Shown piece after piece: positions 46,111-57,639 of a stretch of DNA of 64,000 bases (the first letter of the stretch is position 1; every line of letters begins with the position of its first letter). This DNA is from Aphrophora alni (taxonomy: Eukaryota; Arthropoda; Insecta; Hemiptera; Aphrophoridae): assembly GCA_963513935.1 (NCBI GenBank), contig OY740765.1:116441362-116505361 (forward strand), read 5' to 3'. The translations under genes and the position numbers were made by a program. The notes under the pieces are model-generated. The model worked only from the letters and a program-made list of their open reading frames with translations, was not told the origin of the DNA and did no database searches.

Positions 46111-49100
46111 AGATGACATTTCAATGACTAAGTCTCATCATCCTAACAGATTTACCCTCAAAAAATTCTACATCAATTTTTATTTGTAAATTAAAAAAGT
46201 AAAATGACAACAATCTATATGTTATTTATAGCATTGTTATAACTCAGTCTAGTTTTTAACATGTTATAATCATATTTCTCTTTTTTCTTTGAACATAGTA
46301 TAATAAGTTAATGTTTGGAATCAAATTGCATGGACCGAACATTTGATTAGAATTACCACTTATTCTTCACACTTGATTTAATATACATTTCTATTTAGTT
46401 TAAAAATAATTTAGACATATAATTTAACAAACACTGTCAAACTGAAACTAGTTACGGCAAACTTACAACAGGAAACAATAACTTAATTCCAAGCTAAACT
46501 AAAAGAAGTGACAACAAAACAACCGGTTGCAACAAATACAATGCACAAGTTACCTGTGAGTGGTGACATGTAAAATATGAATCAATTCAAACAATCTGTT
46601 GAACAGTTTCACCATGAATGATGATTATAGGAATTATGTTGATCAAAACACTGCCTTTCTTTTAGTAATTGGTTTTGATGAAGCCTGCACAAAAATAAAT
46701 GAGAACCCAAAATTTGGTTAAGATATTTTCAAAACAAGATGATCATAATTTATAAATGTTATTTTTGAGGACTAACAGAATTCATGTGAAGAATTTACCT
46801 TAACCCAATCATTATAGAGAAATATATTAGATCATAAAAATGTAAAACCTTAATGTTGATATACTTTCCAAACACCTTTTGTTACAAATTATCCTACGAT
46901 TAAATAAACTTGTAATAGGATAATATAACAATATGACAATAATACTATACAGATAGTTTTACAACAATTATAATAATCAGAAATTGATCACTACCATGCA
47001 CAAACATCAAATGCGGTGGGTTTAATTTTAATTAGTATTTGTTTATGTACATCTTAACCTTTATAGGACAATATGTTGGAAGTTAGCAATTTGGTGAAAT
47101 AGTAGAAGTTCATCGATGATTTAAGTCATTAACTTGTAACATCCTAATTCAAAATTACATCTGCAAAATAAATTCATTCACTCGTCTCTCCATATTCAAC
47201 TTCCGTCCCTTGACAGATGCTGGCACCTGGCGACATTCTCCAAAACTAAGCATCGCATGACATCTAAGTGCAAAGTACAACGGCTGGCCAGCCTAGCTGT
47301 CTAATACCCGTTGCCAGTCTATCTGAAATTACTCACGATGTTCTACATTCTGTTATAAGCTCCGTCAGACATATTTTTTTTCTTGTTCTCAAAATTACAA
47401 CTCAGTTTCTAAACGACATGTTAAGTTACAGTTTGTGCGCTTTAGTTTTTTTTTAAAATGTTAAATAAATTATTATTTTTCACGGCACAAGCTCACGTGA
47501 ACTGCGACAGGATTTTCCAGGTATTCAGCTTTACAGATTTTATCATATCTTAAATTTTGTTAATGCTTTAAAATATTTTGTTAATTATCATGTATTCTTT
47601 AAAATATGTATTTCATGTTTTATTTAATATTCAATGTTCTTTTTGAAACTGAATGATTATAAAAATTTTCTTTTCTTAAGACATACTTTACAAAACCTTG
47701 CAAAGGCACATTTTGAGTTTTGAACAATTATGTGAAATAGGTGCAAACTAATGTTGAACATTAAATGATCAGAATATCTTATTGAACATGTCAAATATAA
47801 AACAATTAGAGAAATCTATTCTAAATCAGAAAATTTCGTTTTACAGACTTTTGCAGATCTTTGCAAGTCTTATACAAGCTTTGTTTTACACAAAACTAAA
47901 TATATATAAATAGATTTATAATCATCTAAGAAGCTTTTAATTACAATCTTAACGAATTTCTGTGATACAATCAATTTTCTTTAATTTTGACAAATAACCA
48001 GATATTTGCTTTAATAATGAACATTAATGCTACAACATGTCTGATTTTGCACAGACGCTAAAAAACATGTTTTTTGCTATAGCTAATACGCTGGTAGAAG
48101 AAACTCAGCAATTCTTGCCTCAGATTGCATAGACCAGCTAAAGATCTAAACATGTTTCGTCCTGTTGGCAAAACACTTTTTTTTAATATACCTTCAGAGT
48201 TTCAAGTGCACAAAAGTGATGTTAAAAAAAAAAAACTGACTTTACAAAACTTTAATTAAATTCATATTGTACATGTGCCTAAATTGCTTCAGCGAATATG
48301 TGTTTTTTTTTTTTTTTTTAAGCTATCTTTTAGATGTAGACTTGTGTAGTTATTTATAAAATATATAAAAAATCATTGGGTGGAGCCTGCATGCAAACTT
48401 TCGGTCCTAACAACCTCCAAGAGGTTATTTTCTAAATTAATATAATTGACGTCAATTAATAAAATTTAATATTCAAAATTTTCATTTCTTTTTTTTAAAA
48501 TAAACTTCTCATTTTATAATAAATTCTTTTATCTAAAACATATATATTTATTGGCCAATATAGCATTTAAGAAATTTATCAAATAAGTAATATTATGTAA
48601 CTGTTTTGAAAAACTATCATCTCATAAAGTCAAAGGGGGGGGGGGGAAATAAATATCAGTATCTTTTCATCTTTTTTATATTCTAATTGTACATTAAGGG
48701 CGTATAATCTTTTTTTTTGGATTAATTATAATCCTGTTAATTGTTAAGCTGTGCTCATTGTCTTTTGTTAAATTTTGTAACTATAAAATATATAAACTAA
48801 AAAGGGGGGATAAACTTTCAGAATCTATTGATTAATTTTTTTTATTTAAATTATAATATTTTACATTAAGGGCGTATAACTTATATCAATTATAATATTG
48901 TTAATCATAAGCTTTTATTGATGATTTGTCTCAGGATGTCTTTCTCAGTTGTAAATGATAAAATCTGAAACGTCGAAATTTCTTTTGTTTCAATAAACTT
49001 GAGCCTTGTTAATTACTAAATTTGTTTTTGTCTTTTTTTTACTTTTCTTTTCAAACATTGTTACCATTTTGGTTCCGCCTTTTCTTAAATTTAAGTCCCC

Positions 49101-49189
49101 TGGTAACAAACTAATGGGTCAATTTTGTTGTTCCTAAAGGAATTTTCTCTAGATAGTTAAAACTAGTTAATATTTTTCATTATTCAAAA
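46111..49189. other. Stretch without recognisable gene
   Basis: AT-rich with homopolymers: G run at 48637-48648, T run at 48301-48319, A run at 48224. A GC-richer block at 47190-47350 is unassigned. A minus-strand motif with CTGAAGG...GGACGAAACATGT at 48149-48197 resembles the Penelope terminal motif but lacks the needed pairing. Confidence 0.4.
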
Positions 49190-49530
49190 GATGTTGGGAA
49201 CTACAGACCGATAGCTTTGCAGACAAAACTGAGAAAAATTATTCCTAGGTACAATAATAAATTATCTGAACTGTTTTATATCATATCCAGAGATCAGTTT
49301 GGTTTCCAGAAGGGAAGATCAACCATAAAACTTTTACTTCCTCATAGGTAAAGGCTTTTCTAGACAACTTTTTAATAAAATTGGAAATATACAGTATCAA
49401 AACCATTAATCATGGCTTAAATCTTTTGTGATTGGAATGTCACAATGTGTGAGAATTGCAGGAGTAATTTCAAATCGACTGAACTCAGGTGTCACACAGG
49501 GATCTGTCCTTGTGCCTGTATTTTATAATA
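49190..49530 (+). pseudogene. LINE reverse transcriptase relic
   Basis: The frame reads VGNYRPIALQTKLRKIIPRY, then NNKLSELFYIISRDQFGFQK, GRST, and after shifts LNSGVTQGSVLVPVFYNIYV at about 49475-49540. These are RT motifs 2, 2a and B of non-LTR elements in the right order; motif A and YADD are not readable. A separate family from the LINE at 5.4 kb. Confidence 0.7.
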
Positions 49531-49540
49531 TATATGTGTT

Positions 49541-50276
49541 GAACCACAGATGAATATTTTTTTAAGCCTGTTGGGAGAGTAGAAAGGATGATTTATCTAA
49601 GATTAAGGATTCTCTAGATTTTATGACCCATTGATGAGACAATTCCCATCTACTTAGTTCTGAGAGGTTATATTCTAGAGGGAGTGATTTTATAATTTTA
49701 TTCAGAAGCAGTCATCAACAGTGACAACGTTGTGGATTCCTGCATGTTGTGCAGCTGGTTTCTCTATATCCATGATTTTTAAATCATCCTGGTGCTTAAG
49801 TTGTCTGTGATTAGGGCAATATATTGAGCTGGGCAAAACCTGCACTGTAGTTGGTAGGTAACATTTTTTGTTGTACATGAGTGATGACCTTTAATTTAAA
49901 ATTCTTTTTTATTGGAGGAAGTATTGAAGTTGTTGAAGTATTTTACATCTTAACCTATTCCATGGAAAAGAACTGTGGTAAAAGTTAGGTTGTTCAGGTT
50001 TGTTAGGATCCGGAAACTTGGGGTGAACTAACATGCGTTTCAGATATGTAGGATGTTTAAACAAGACTCAGGGAGGTTCTGTGAGAAGATTCTTGGTATG
50101 GTTGGGAACTTGTAGAATTTTGTAGCCTTCCTTCAATGTGTTGTTTAATCTCTGTAGGACTGGGTGATAATCGGTGACCAGAGATGGACAAGTTATCTTT
50201 TTTCTTGGATGTGATATCTGTGTTTTGTACCAAATGAATTTTGTTCCTAACCAGTTTCTAAGGATACAGTACTACC
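49541..50276. other. Stretch without recognisable gene
   Basis: No clear features. It may contain the rest of the LINE relic, on which no further motif could be read. Confidence 0.4.
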
Positions 50277-50880
50277 TCGTTTATCCGGACCTCATTTAAC
50301 CGGATGTCCGGATTATCCGGATCGATCCGGAACAAAAAATAAAAAAATTAATCAAGGATAAAATAAAGCAAAAGCTTAAAGTTTCAAATTATTTTAATAA
50401 TTACTGTATTTTGAATAATATTTTAAATAATGATTTTAATATTTTGAAACTTTAAGCTTTTGCTTTATTTTATCCTTGAATATGGAGTTTCAACAAGAAA
50501 TATCTGCTATTACATTAATGTTGATAAAAACGTGATTTCCTCAACACTACAATGTCGCCTCGAGGTATTAGGGCGGGTTGTTGATGCACTGGGAAGAGAA
50601 AGTGGAGAAGCAATGACCTCTGCGTCACCATCCCCCTACCCCGATGCGGCATGACAGTGACCTTGTCTATTGTCTATGCCGGCGGGTAGTCTATCACGTG
50701 CTAGCGACCGGAATACATCATTACCATATCGTGCTGTGCCGTGTTTAGTTTCTTTACATTTTTGATCGGATACGGGCATAGTTTCTGTATCCAAACGGAG
50801 ACTGGCCGCGGCCACGCCAGTATAAAGTTCGTATGACATTTAACGAAGAGTTAACCTCTGGTAGATTTTATATTGTTTTT
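50277..50880 (+). mobile_element. Tigger/pogo element, 5' end with hairpin
   Basis: After TA (50275-50276), CAGTACTACCTCGTTTATCC, then repeated CCGGAT(T/G) motifs to about 50325, is a Tigger-type TIR. A hairpin with perfect 37-bp arms (50352-50388, 50443-50479) follows. Then GC-richer sequence without coding continues to about 50880, possibly the 5' UTR. No transposase and no 3' TIR found, so this is a truncated copy. Confidence 0.6.
50352..50479. repeat. Long perfect inverted repeat (hairpin)
   Basis: TCAAGGATAAAATAAAGCAA (arm start, 37 bases, 50352-50388) is exactly complementary to 50443-50479. The 54-base loop extends the pairing imperfectly. Confidence 0.9.
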
Positions 50881-50937
50881 TGTTTCGTGTTATCGTGTGT
50901 GTTCAGTGTCGTTATGTTTTTTATTTAAGTGTTATGC

Positions 50938-50990
50938 CTACACCTGACGAAGCCGGCTGTGAACGGTGAAACAGCGCTGTAGTGTTTCTA
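50938..50990 (+). ncRNA. Hammerhead-ribozyme-like motif
   Basis: CTGACGA (50944-50950), a hairpin with GCCG and CGGT (50952-50955, 50964-50967), GAAA (50968-50971), the perfect palindrome ACAGCGCTGT (50971-50980) as stem III, A at the cleavage position (50981), then GTGT (50982-50985) pairing with ACAC (50940-50943) as stem I. The A at 50951 must bulge. No Penelope coding is nearby, so the host element is unknown. Confidence 0.45.
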
Positions 50991-51028
50991 CAACAAAATA
51001 AGAATTGCTCTGACTACTAATAAGGTAA

Positions 51029-51031
<3 letters not shown>

Positions 51032-51076
<45 letters not shown>
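51032..51076. repeat. (TA)n microsatellite
   Basis: Uninterrupted TA dinucleotides shortly after the hammerhead-like motif, as also seen just before the Penelope arm at 37648-37670. Confidence 0.95.
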
Positions 51077-51081
<5 letters not shown>

Positions 51082-51820
51082 GCAATTTGTAAAAAGCGAA
51101 TAAACTTTATAGTTTTACATAAGATTATAAAGAATATAATATGAAATAAAATTGTACAGTTTGCAAATGACACAACACCTGTTTTTCAGATTCTATAAAT
51201 AATTTTAAAATAAATTAATTTGTAGATTGAAATATAGTGAGATAGAGTTAATCTGAACCCATATAGTCCGAATGGCATATACATGACATTATAAAGGTTT
51301 TTATTTCTTTTTTACTGAATTCGATTTCATCTTTCTTTAACCCTTTGCGATCGGATAGAGTATGTATAGGTTGTCTTTATCGGTCGGGTGGCCAGCTGTA
51401 CTGGCCGCGGCCATTTGAGCAACAACTTGAATTTAATTCCACATCAGTTGTTCCTGCCGCTCAGATGGCCAGTGGTACTGGCCAAGATAAAAACTGTCTA
51501 AAGCTTGGTAGGCCAGTAGCACTGGCTAAGAAACATATGTTGCATTTCAATAATATATTTTTGTGTAGTGATGTGTGTAGTTCTGAAACCTAGCAAATAC
51601 TATTGAACTTTTGACCAGCAGTTCTGCCAACTTTATCGTTGAAAATTATTGCTGGAAATGCCTAAATCAACACATGCTCTTTTGGTTACAACATTGAGAA
51701 CGTACACACAGTGTCTTGTAAGGTTGAGAGTTAAAACAGTGTTTTGTGATGTTAATTATAGCTATTTAGTGTTGTTTATTGTTTCCTTTATTCTCGTACA
51801 GTTTATAAAACAATCTAAAC

Positions 51821-52838
51821 ATGGGCAATCCTTTAAGATCTGACGAATTAAGAGACTTGTTGTTTACTGAAGCCGGTGTTTCTGTAATTGGTTCTGAACA
51901 TGAAAGTGATATGAATTCATATATAGACGAGGAATTTGAAGAGGACATTCAACAAGAATTGGGCGAGGAATTTGACCTTATTGAAAATATGGAAGAAGAA
52001 GAGAGACTTAGAGGTGGATACGGTGAAGAAGATGTACATGTGTCTGAAGAATGGAAAGAAGGGTCCGACAGTGGTTTTAAACCTAAAAATAATGAAATTC
52101 CAACTACCCCATTACAATTTTATTTTTACTGATACTTCACTGACAGAAAGATTTAAAGAAACTAATAGATATGCTGCTGAAAAAAATCAAAAAAATACAC
52201 CCATACCAAAAAAAAATCAATGTGGTGGTCTTGGACAAACCTTACCTTATCAGAGTTGAAAGTTTTTTTTGGTGTTATTATTAACATGGGGATGAATGAG
52301 AAGCCAGAGATAACTGATTACTTTTCAAATAATTGGTTAGATTACCAGAACGATTTTTCTAAATATTTTGGAACTTGCATGTCTCTCCACCCCTTCTGGT
52401 TCCATTGCCGGAACATTAACACGGTCAGCAAGTTGCGAAATGTTGCTGTTTACCTGGATACCAAATTCAGAGAACATTAGGTATCACAGAATAATGTAAG
52501 TGAAGATGAAACTATGATAGGGTAAAAAGGAAGAATTGTCTTTAAAGTATATAACAAGAATATACACATTAAATGGGGCATCAAGGTTTTTGTATTGTCC
52601 GAGTCTTCCACTGGTTACATCTGTGCTATTGAGCTGTATTTTGGAAAAACTACCATAAAGCGTTTGGATAGGCCAGATTTAGGCTCTACAAGCCGTATTG
52701 TGCTACATCTAGTAGATAAACTAAGGGGATCGTATGGAGACATTCAGGGCCTTCATGTCTTCACAGACAGATACTACACCAACCTGGATTTGGCAAAAGC
52801 ATTGTTAAATTAGAAAGTTCATATAACAGGAACTGTCA
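51821..52838 (+). pseudogene. piggyBac transposase, N-terminal and catalytic part
   Basis: Start 51821 (MGNPLRSDELRDLLFTEAGV) with a very acidic N-terminal region (EEFEEDIQQELGEEFDLIEN). After a frameshift near 52110 follow FKETNRYAAEKNQ, then LSELKVFFGVIINMGMNEKP, FFSNNWLDYQNDF, the first catalytic Asp in SEDETMIG (about 52505), WGIKVFVLSESSTGYICAIE and the second Asp in HVFTDRYYTNLDL (about 52765). Cut after HITGTV by the insertion. Frameshifts at about 52110, 52220 and 52480. The frame continues at 54644. Confidence 0.85.
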
Positions 52839-54643
52839 TGTAACGATATCATGATATCAATTAAATTAAACTAAATAAAATCATCAATCATGAAATCTAA
52901 AAATAAATTAATTAAAATATAACTTGAATAAAATAATAAATATAGAACCATGTTAAGAAACAAATGAAGAGAAAACGGCAGATGCCGCCTGTAATAAAAA
53001 TTGTACGTGCTAGGCTACAATAGCACTAAGATTTCAAGAACCTTGAGGCCAACACGTGTGTACATAACGGAATTCTTAGGGTAGCAGAGTTTTTACTAGA
53101 AAAAAAAGAGAAATCAAGGGAAAGCAGCATTATAACGGTATTTTAGAAAAACGCAAGTAGAAAGTAGGTCGGCCAATCGGAGACGCTCCAAACTTAAAAA
53201 ACACAACGGCAGAATTCAAAAACAACCAGTAGGAATTGCGAAAGTCGTAAGCAGAGAAAGTTGGTAGAAATCGACAAATCAGCGAACAGGGCGCGAAAAA
53301 CAGTGTTTTAGAGAAGGAACATTAGAAAATAGTTTGTTAGAGGAGTCTTACCAGAGTCGCCACGACGGAAGGTCGCGGACACAGCTAGAGTACGCTGTGT
53401 ACAAAAGAATAGTTTTTTTTCAGCGAGTAAGGGACAAGAAGTCTCTTAATATTGAAAGGTTTTTGATAAGTTGAAAGTAAAGTTTGAATTAGGAAAGGAA
53501 ATTAGATTTGGAGTTTGTGGAGTTCTTAATAAAAAGACAGATTTGGAAAAGGAGTTTAAATTCACCAGAGGAAGGAGGGACCAATCATCGTAGAACAGGT
53601 GCTGTAATTTTGGAACGACTACAAGGAAGGAGAGACAGATTTGGGACGATTTCGAGGAAGAAGAGGCCTATTTGGAACGGCATCTGGGAAGGAGAGACAA
53701 CGTTAAATACCAACGAAAAGTGTTTAAGCAGTGTGGTGTTTTGTGTTTTTTGTTTAATAAAAGATAAATTAAAGTTAGGTGGAGTGTAAAGTGCTAACTG
53801 ACCGAGCAAGAAGGACCAGCAGATTTGATAAGTACAAAACCAATTAATTGTTAATTATTAAATTCAACTAGAATTGATTTCACTTTCGATTGAGCCATTC
53901 AAAAAACCAAGACCCGAGATTAAGATTTTGTTGTTTTTTTAAAATTAATTGTAAAGAACTGAGCTAGCCGAGATTAAATAAAAAGATGATCAATGTTAAT
54001 AATAATTTAAAGTATTAAATAAATGTGTAAAGAAATATAATAAACAAAAAGGAACTGATAATTTGAAGATTTTAACAAGAGTTAAAATAAAGTAAATTTG
54101 TAATTTAAAAAAAAATTGTCTATGCTAAATAAATTAATCTTAAGGAATGAATGGAGAGTAAATGGTTTTTCTAGATAGTAAGTATAAATTTCATGTATAT
54201 GTTTTATTGCTATAGTAATTTTGTTCTTTTAAAAATTAAAAGAAAGAGATTGTTTTATCCAGGTAAACGGTGTTGTTTATGAGTAATAATCATAAGTTGT
54301 TCCCTTTTAGTAGTGTTGCAAATAAATAAGTAAATCTAACATCTTAAATATTAGATTGACACGACAACGTGTGACTTTTAAATTAGAGTAATCAAAATAT
54401 AATTATATAACATCTTAAATGTTATATTTGGCATTCCAACGTGTGGCTTAAATAATTAAAGGTGAAATTAAAATAATTAGCAAAGCAGGAGTTGCTTCAA
54501 ATGTTATATTGGTCGCACAACGTGTGGCAAGATAAAAACATATAACAAACTTCCATTGTTATATTTGGCTCACCAACGTGTGGCTTTTGTTTAAATAAAT
54601 TAGTAAATTAGATTAAAATTTATATAACAATCGCATTGTTATA
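52839..54643. mobile_element. LTR-like insertion (solo LTR?) in piggyBac 3
   Basis: The insert begins TGTAACGATATC and ends CATTGTTATA, flanked by GTCA (52835-52838 and 54644-54647), a 4-bp target duplication. TGTAAC and GTTATA are near-inverted ends (one mismatch), as in LTRs. Joining the flanks at one GTCA restores the transposase text GTVI-x-NRHGLPENVKKLKL. The interior has no coding, is purine-rich in its first two thirds, has AATAAA-type sites near 53757 and ends with the repeat array 54340-54643. At 1.8 kb it is long for an LTR. Alternatives are a non-autonomous element of unknown type. Confidence 0.6.
54340..54643 (+). repeat. Tandem array of primer-binding-site-like motifs
   Basis: Four copies of TTGGC-N3-CCAACGTGTGGC (variants) at about 54356-54374, 54427-54447, 54509-54528 and 54564-54584. 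Three are preceded by TGTTATA, the same sequence that ends the insert; ATAACA...TGTTAT forms a small hairpin before three of the ends (about 54404-54425, 54542-54563, 54624-54643). Spacing is 71, 82 and 55 bases. Confidence 0.75.
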
Positions 54644-54647
54644 GTCA

Positions 54648-55238
54648 TATAAAACAGACACGGCCTACCGGAAAATGTGAAAAAGCTCAAGTTAAAATGG
54701 GGAACATAAAACCTTTAGAAAAAGTGAAAAGTTTGGTTTCTTGGTCTGGAAAGACAAAAATATGGTGGCAATGGTAAATACGTTGTATGGAGAGAACATC
54801 ACCAACACGGTTAGGCGCTTGCAGAAAGATTATGTACAGAAAGAAGTAAGAAAATCAACAGTAGTCTGTAAATATAATGAATCAATGGGGGGAGTTGATA
54901 TAGCAGACCAGTATATAAGTTCATATTCATTTATAAGAAAATCCATTAAATTGTGGAGAAAGGTGTTTTTTTGGTTGCTGGAAACAACTATTGTCAACTC
55001 TTTTATTCTCTACAATGTTAACCAAGAAGCAAAAAATAAAGTTCAACAGAGATGATACAGGAAGATGTTGATAAACGAACTAGTTGGGGAAGTGAGAAAG
55101 GTAAAAAAACTAGGAAGACTGTCTAATTCAGTAGATGACGAAAGACTAAATGGCAAGTTGCACCCGCCCTATCCACTGCCGGGTGGCAAAACCAAAGTAG
55201 CGAGAGACGATCTGGAAAAGAACAGTGTTCTTTTGTAA
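54648..55238 (+). pseudogene. piggyBac transposase, C-terminal part
   Basis: Continues from 52838: NRHGLPENVKKLKLKWGT, then WKDKNMVAMVNTLYGENITN, the third catalytic Asp in NESMGGVDIADQYISSYSFI (about 54895), and KLWRKVFFWLLETTIVNSFI. After a stop at about 55053 come RLNGKLHPPYPLPGGKTKVA and a stop at about 55238. The usual Cys-rich zinc-binding end is missing. Dead copy. Confidence 0.85.
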
Positions 55239-55719
55239 AACATACTCAAAAACTCCCGGTCTCCATATCGGTGAATATTTCGAAAAAAATAGTGAAAACA
55301 AATTTAAAATGTGTTAAATAAAAAACTGATAAGGTGTTTGCGCAAGTTGTAAATATATGTGGTTTTTGTATAATTAGTAAATTAGGCGTTATTATCACTT
55401 TTAACTTTAAACATATGTTTATGTTTAGTTCAGTATCTTATTTCTTTCTGTATATTAATAACATAATTTGTTAAAATGGAATTGGTTTTTGTTTAAAAAA
55501 AATTTAAATACCCTCTGTGAAAATCACAGTCTGTGGTAAAAATAAAACCGACCTGGTGGTAAGAAGCCACCATGATGGCTGCCGAGCTGACACTGAGAGG
55601 AGAGCGGCCAGTTGTACTGGCCATGCAAACGGCAGAGACAGCTCATGTCGAAATAATGCTGAGCTGTTTACAACAAGGACGTGGCCAGTATGACTGGCCA
55701 ACCGAGCACAAAGGATTAA

Positions 55720-56734
55720 ATCACTAAGTATTTAAACAGAACTAACATGTACTATAGTATTATTAAAAGTGCTATACAGAATCTTTTGCATTATCTTTTT
55801 GTTGTTTTTATATATATATTACGGTAACATTCTTTTGTAAATGTTCTTAATACCATTTAATGTAATAAACTTACATTGTTACTGTATTTTTGTTTGTTTT
55901 TAAATCTTTCCTTAATAATCCGAAAAGCTAGAGCAAACAAATATTCAGAACAATACTACCTCACAGATTTTTTGTTTTTACTGATAACTCACTCATTTTT
56001 TGAAAGATGATGACTAATATGTTTCATTTAGGTCCTTAGAGCATATTTTGCGTTTGTTTTATGGCATCTAGTCCAAAATTGTGAGTTCTCAATCAAATGA
56101 AAAAAAAATCTAGAAATCCAAATCTACCAGCCTCTAACTCTATATGAAGATACCATTTTCAAATGCTAAACTTATTTTTTCCTTAAAAAAGACAAAAAAA
56201 CCTTCAGAGAGTATAATTATGTAGATATAGACCAAGTAGAATGAGTGAACTTCTCAAAGTGCATATTAGATCAAATGCACCAATAGGCAATTCATAATGA
56301 AACAAGTTCCTAAAATATCAGTTTAAGTTTCCAGAAAGATCCACTGAATTTAAAAAAAAAGCCAAGTTGGTTAAATATTCAGATGATGAGTAAATCTTTA
56401 ACCTAATTTTCAATTGACAAAAAGTCAAATGATGAAAAGTGTTTTACTTGATGGCAAAACAAATCATCTGGTTATTATTATGTTAATGTAAAATGGATAG
56501 GTTACAAAGAATGAATTAAAAGTTAAATGTTCGTAAATCAAAATGAAATGGTAAAATAAAAGAGTTTATTTTTCAAAAACTGAAAGACGTCACAGTGACT
56601 CAGAAAGATAACTTCGTGATATGATTTGATTAACTAATACAGTAAAACTTCGATTCTCCGTCATCCTTTTAAACATTATTATTTTAAAACTATCAGGTTG
56701 TTAAAACCATCAGACAACGAGTACCCTAGCTGGA
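55720..56734. other. Stretch with a pogo-like terminus
   Basis: At 56640, after TA, CAGTAAAACTTCGATTCTCC looks like the outer end of a pogo/Tigger TIR. No partner end or transposase is found; the repeat at 56735 begins shortly after and could be its interior. The rest is AT-rich without features. Confidence 0.4.
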
Positions 56735-56950
56735 TCTACACCTTTTTTATGTAGTCTTGGGTTAGATCTCTTCCTTTTTTCCTTCCTATCTAGTTTCTTT
56801 TGACAAACTCTTGTTCTCTTCCGACCCTGACGTGATTAAGAGTATTCGAAAACTAAGGGTCTTTATTTTATGTTCTTTTCTTTTATTTTTATAAGGCGAT
56901 GATGACCAAGAGGTTTTTTGCATTTAAACAACAAGGAAAAAATAAAACCA
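56735..56950 (+). repeat. Unclassified repeat family, copy 3
   Basis: Shares ATGTAGTCTTGGGTTAGATC, CCGACCCTGACGTGATTAAG, GAGTATTCGAAAAC and GGCGATGATGACCAAGAGGT with the copies at 28.6 and 31.1 kb. The family may be the interior of a pogo-like MITE, because the TIR-like end at 56640 lies just upstream. Confidence 0.65.
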
Positions 56951-57639
56951 TTAGACAAATGGAAAATGTCAGGTTACTGTGCCTACTCATGCTTTTCTAT
57001 CCTTCCTAAGTAATAATGCTGGGACAAGCAGTTTTTATTTTATTTTACTATAATGCTATACTTTAATATGTTTATTTTAAATAACTATTTTGTAAACAAT
57101 TGTTATTTTATGTTTATGTATTGTGTGAATTGCTGAGAATTATCAGTTAAAACATACTAGCCATAATAAACAATTACATAATGTGCCTGTAATTTAAAAA
57201 TGTGTGTTTCTTTATTCATTACCAGGCAATATAAAATATTTATAATTGCTTCTCATGTTAAAGATGAAGTTAATACATGTTGATATATTCTGCCTCCTGT
57301 CACTGTGACATTGGTGATGGGGGTTATATGCAGACGTATACGCCTCCTCGCTGGTACAGAGCGGGGAACGTATTGTTACAGTGGACCACTAATGGAGGAT
57401 ATACTGGGAATCTCAGAAAATTCCACGGACAGTAACTGTACCAGGACAACCTACTATTTATAAGGTTAGAGATGGGGTTGAACATCTCAATATAATAAAT
57501 ATGAATATAAACAACTTTCAGAGGCATAAAAAACGATACTGGAAACACAGAAGCAATAAAAGGTTGCCAATATAATCCAGGACAAAACAACCCCGCAAGG
57601 ACAAAAGCTCTGGGGACAAAAACAAAACCCTTTTAGAAG
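56951..57639. other. Stretch without recognisable gene
   Basis: AT-rich to 57290. A GC-richer part (57300-57640) is probably the 3' UTR or tail of the minus-strand LINE that follows, but no motif proves it. Confidence 0.4.

Larger units (their letters stand above)
51337..55719 (+). mobile_element. piggyBac element 3, interrupted by an LTR-like insertion
   Basis: Element 51341-55715 with TTAA at 51337-51340 and 55716-55719. The left end CCCTTTGCGATCGG and the right end inward TCCTTTGTGCTCGG agree at 11 of 14. Five subterminal palindromes GGCCAGT-N3-ACTGGCC (one or two changes in some) lie at 51390, 51467, 51511, 55606 and 55683, i.e. near both ends. Without the 1805-bp insertion at 52839-54643 the element is about 2.6 kb, normal for piggyBac. 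Confidence 0.88.

Noticed and set aside
48149..48200. Fourth hammerhead-like motif (minus strand, CTGAAGG and GGACGAAACATGT)
   Set aside because: The CTGANGA box is broken, the stem II is poor and stem I does not pair; at best a decayed copy.
48930..49000. CTCAGGATG ... CTGAAACGTCGAAA resembling a ribozyme core
   Set aside because: Box order and spacing do not fit a hammerhead and no stem pairing was found.
53508..53789. Frames of 93 (plus) and 74 (minus) codons in the LTR-like insert
   Set aside because: No recognisable domain; the plus frame is an Arg/Glu-rich by-product of purine bias.
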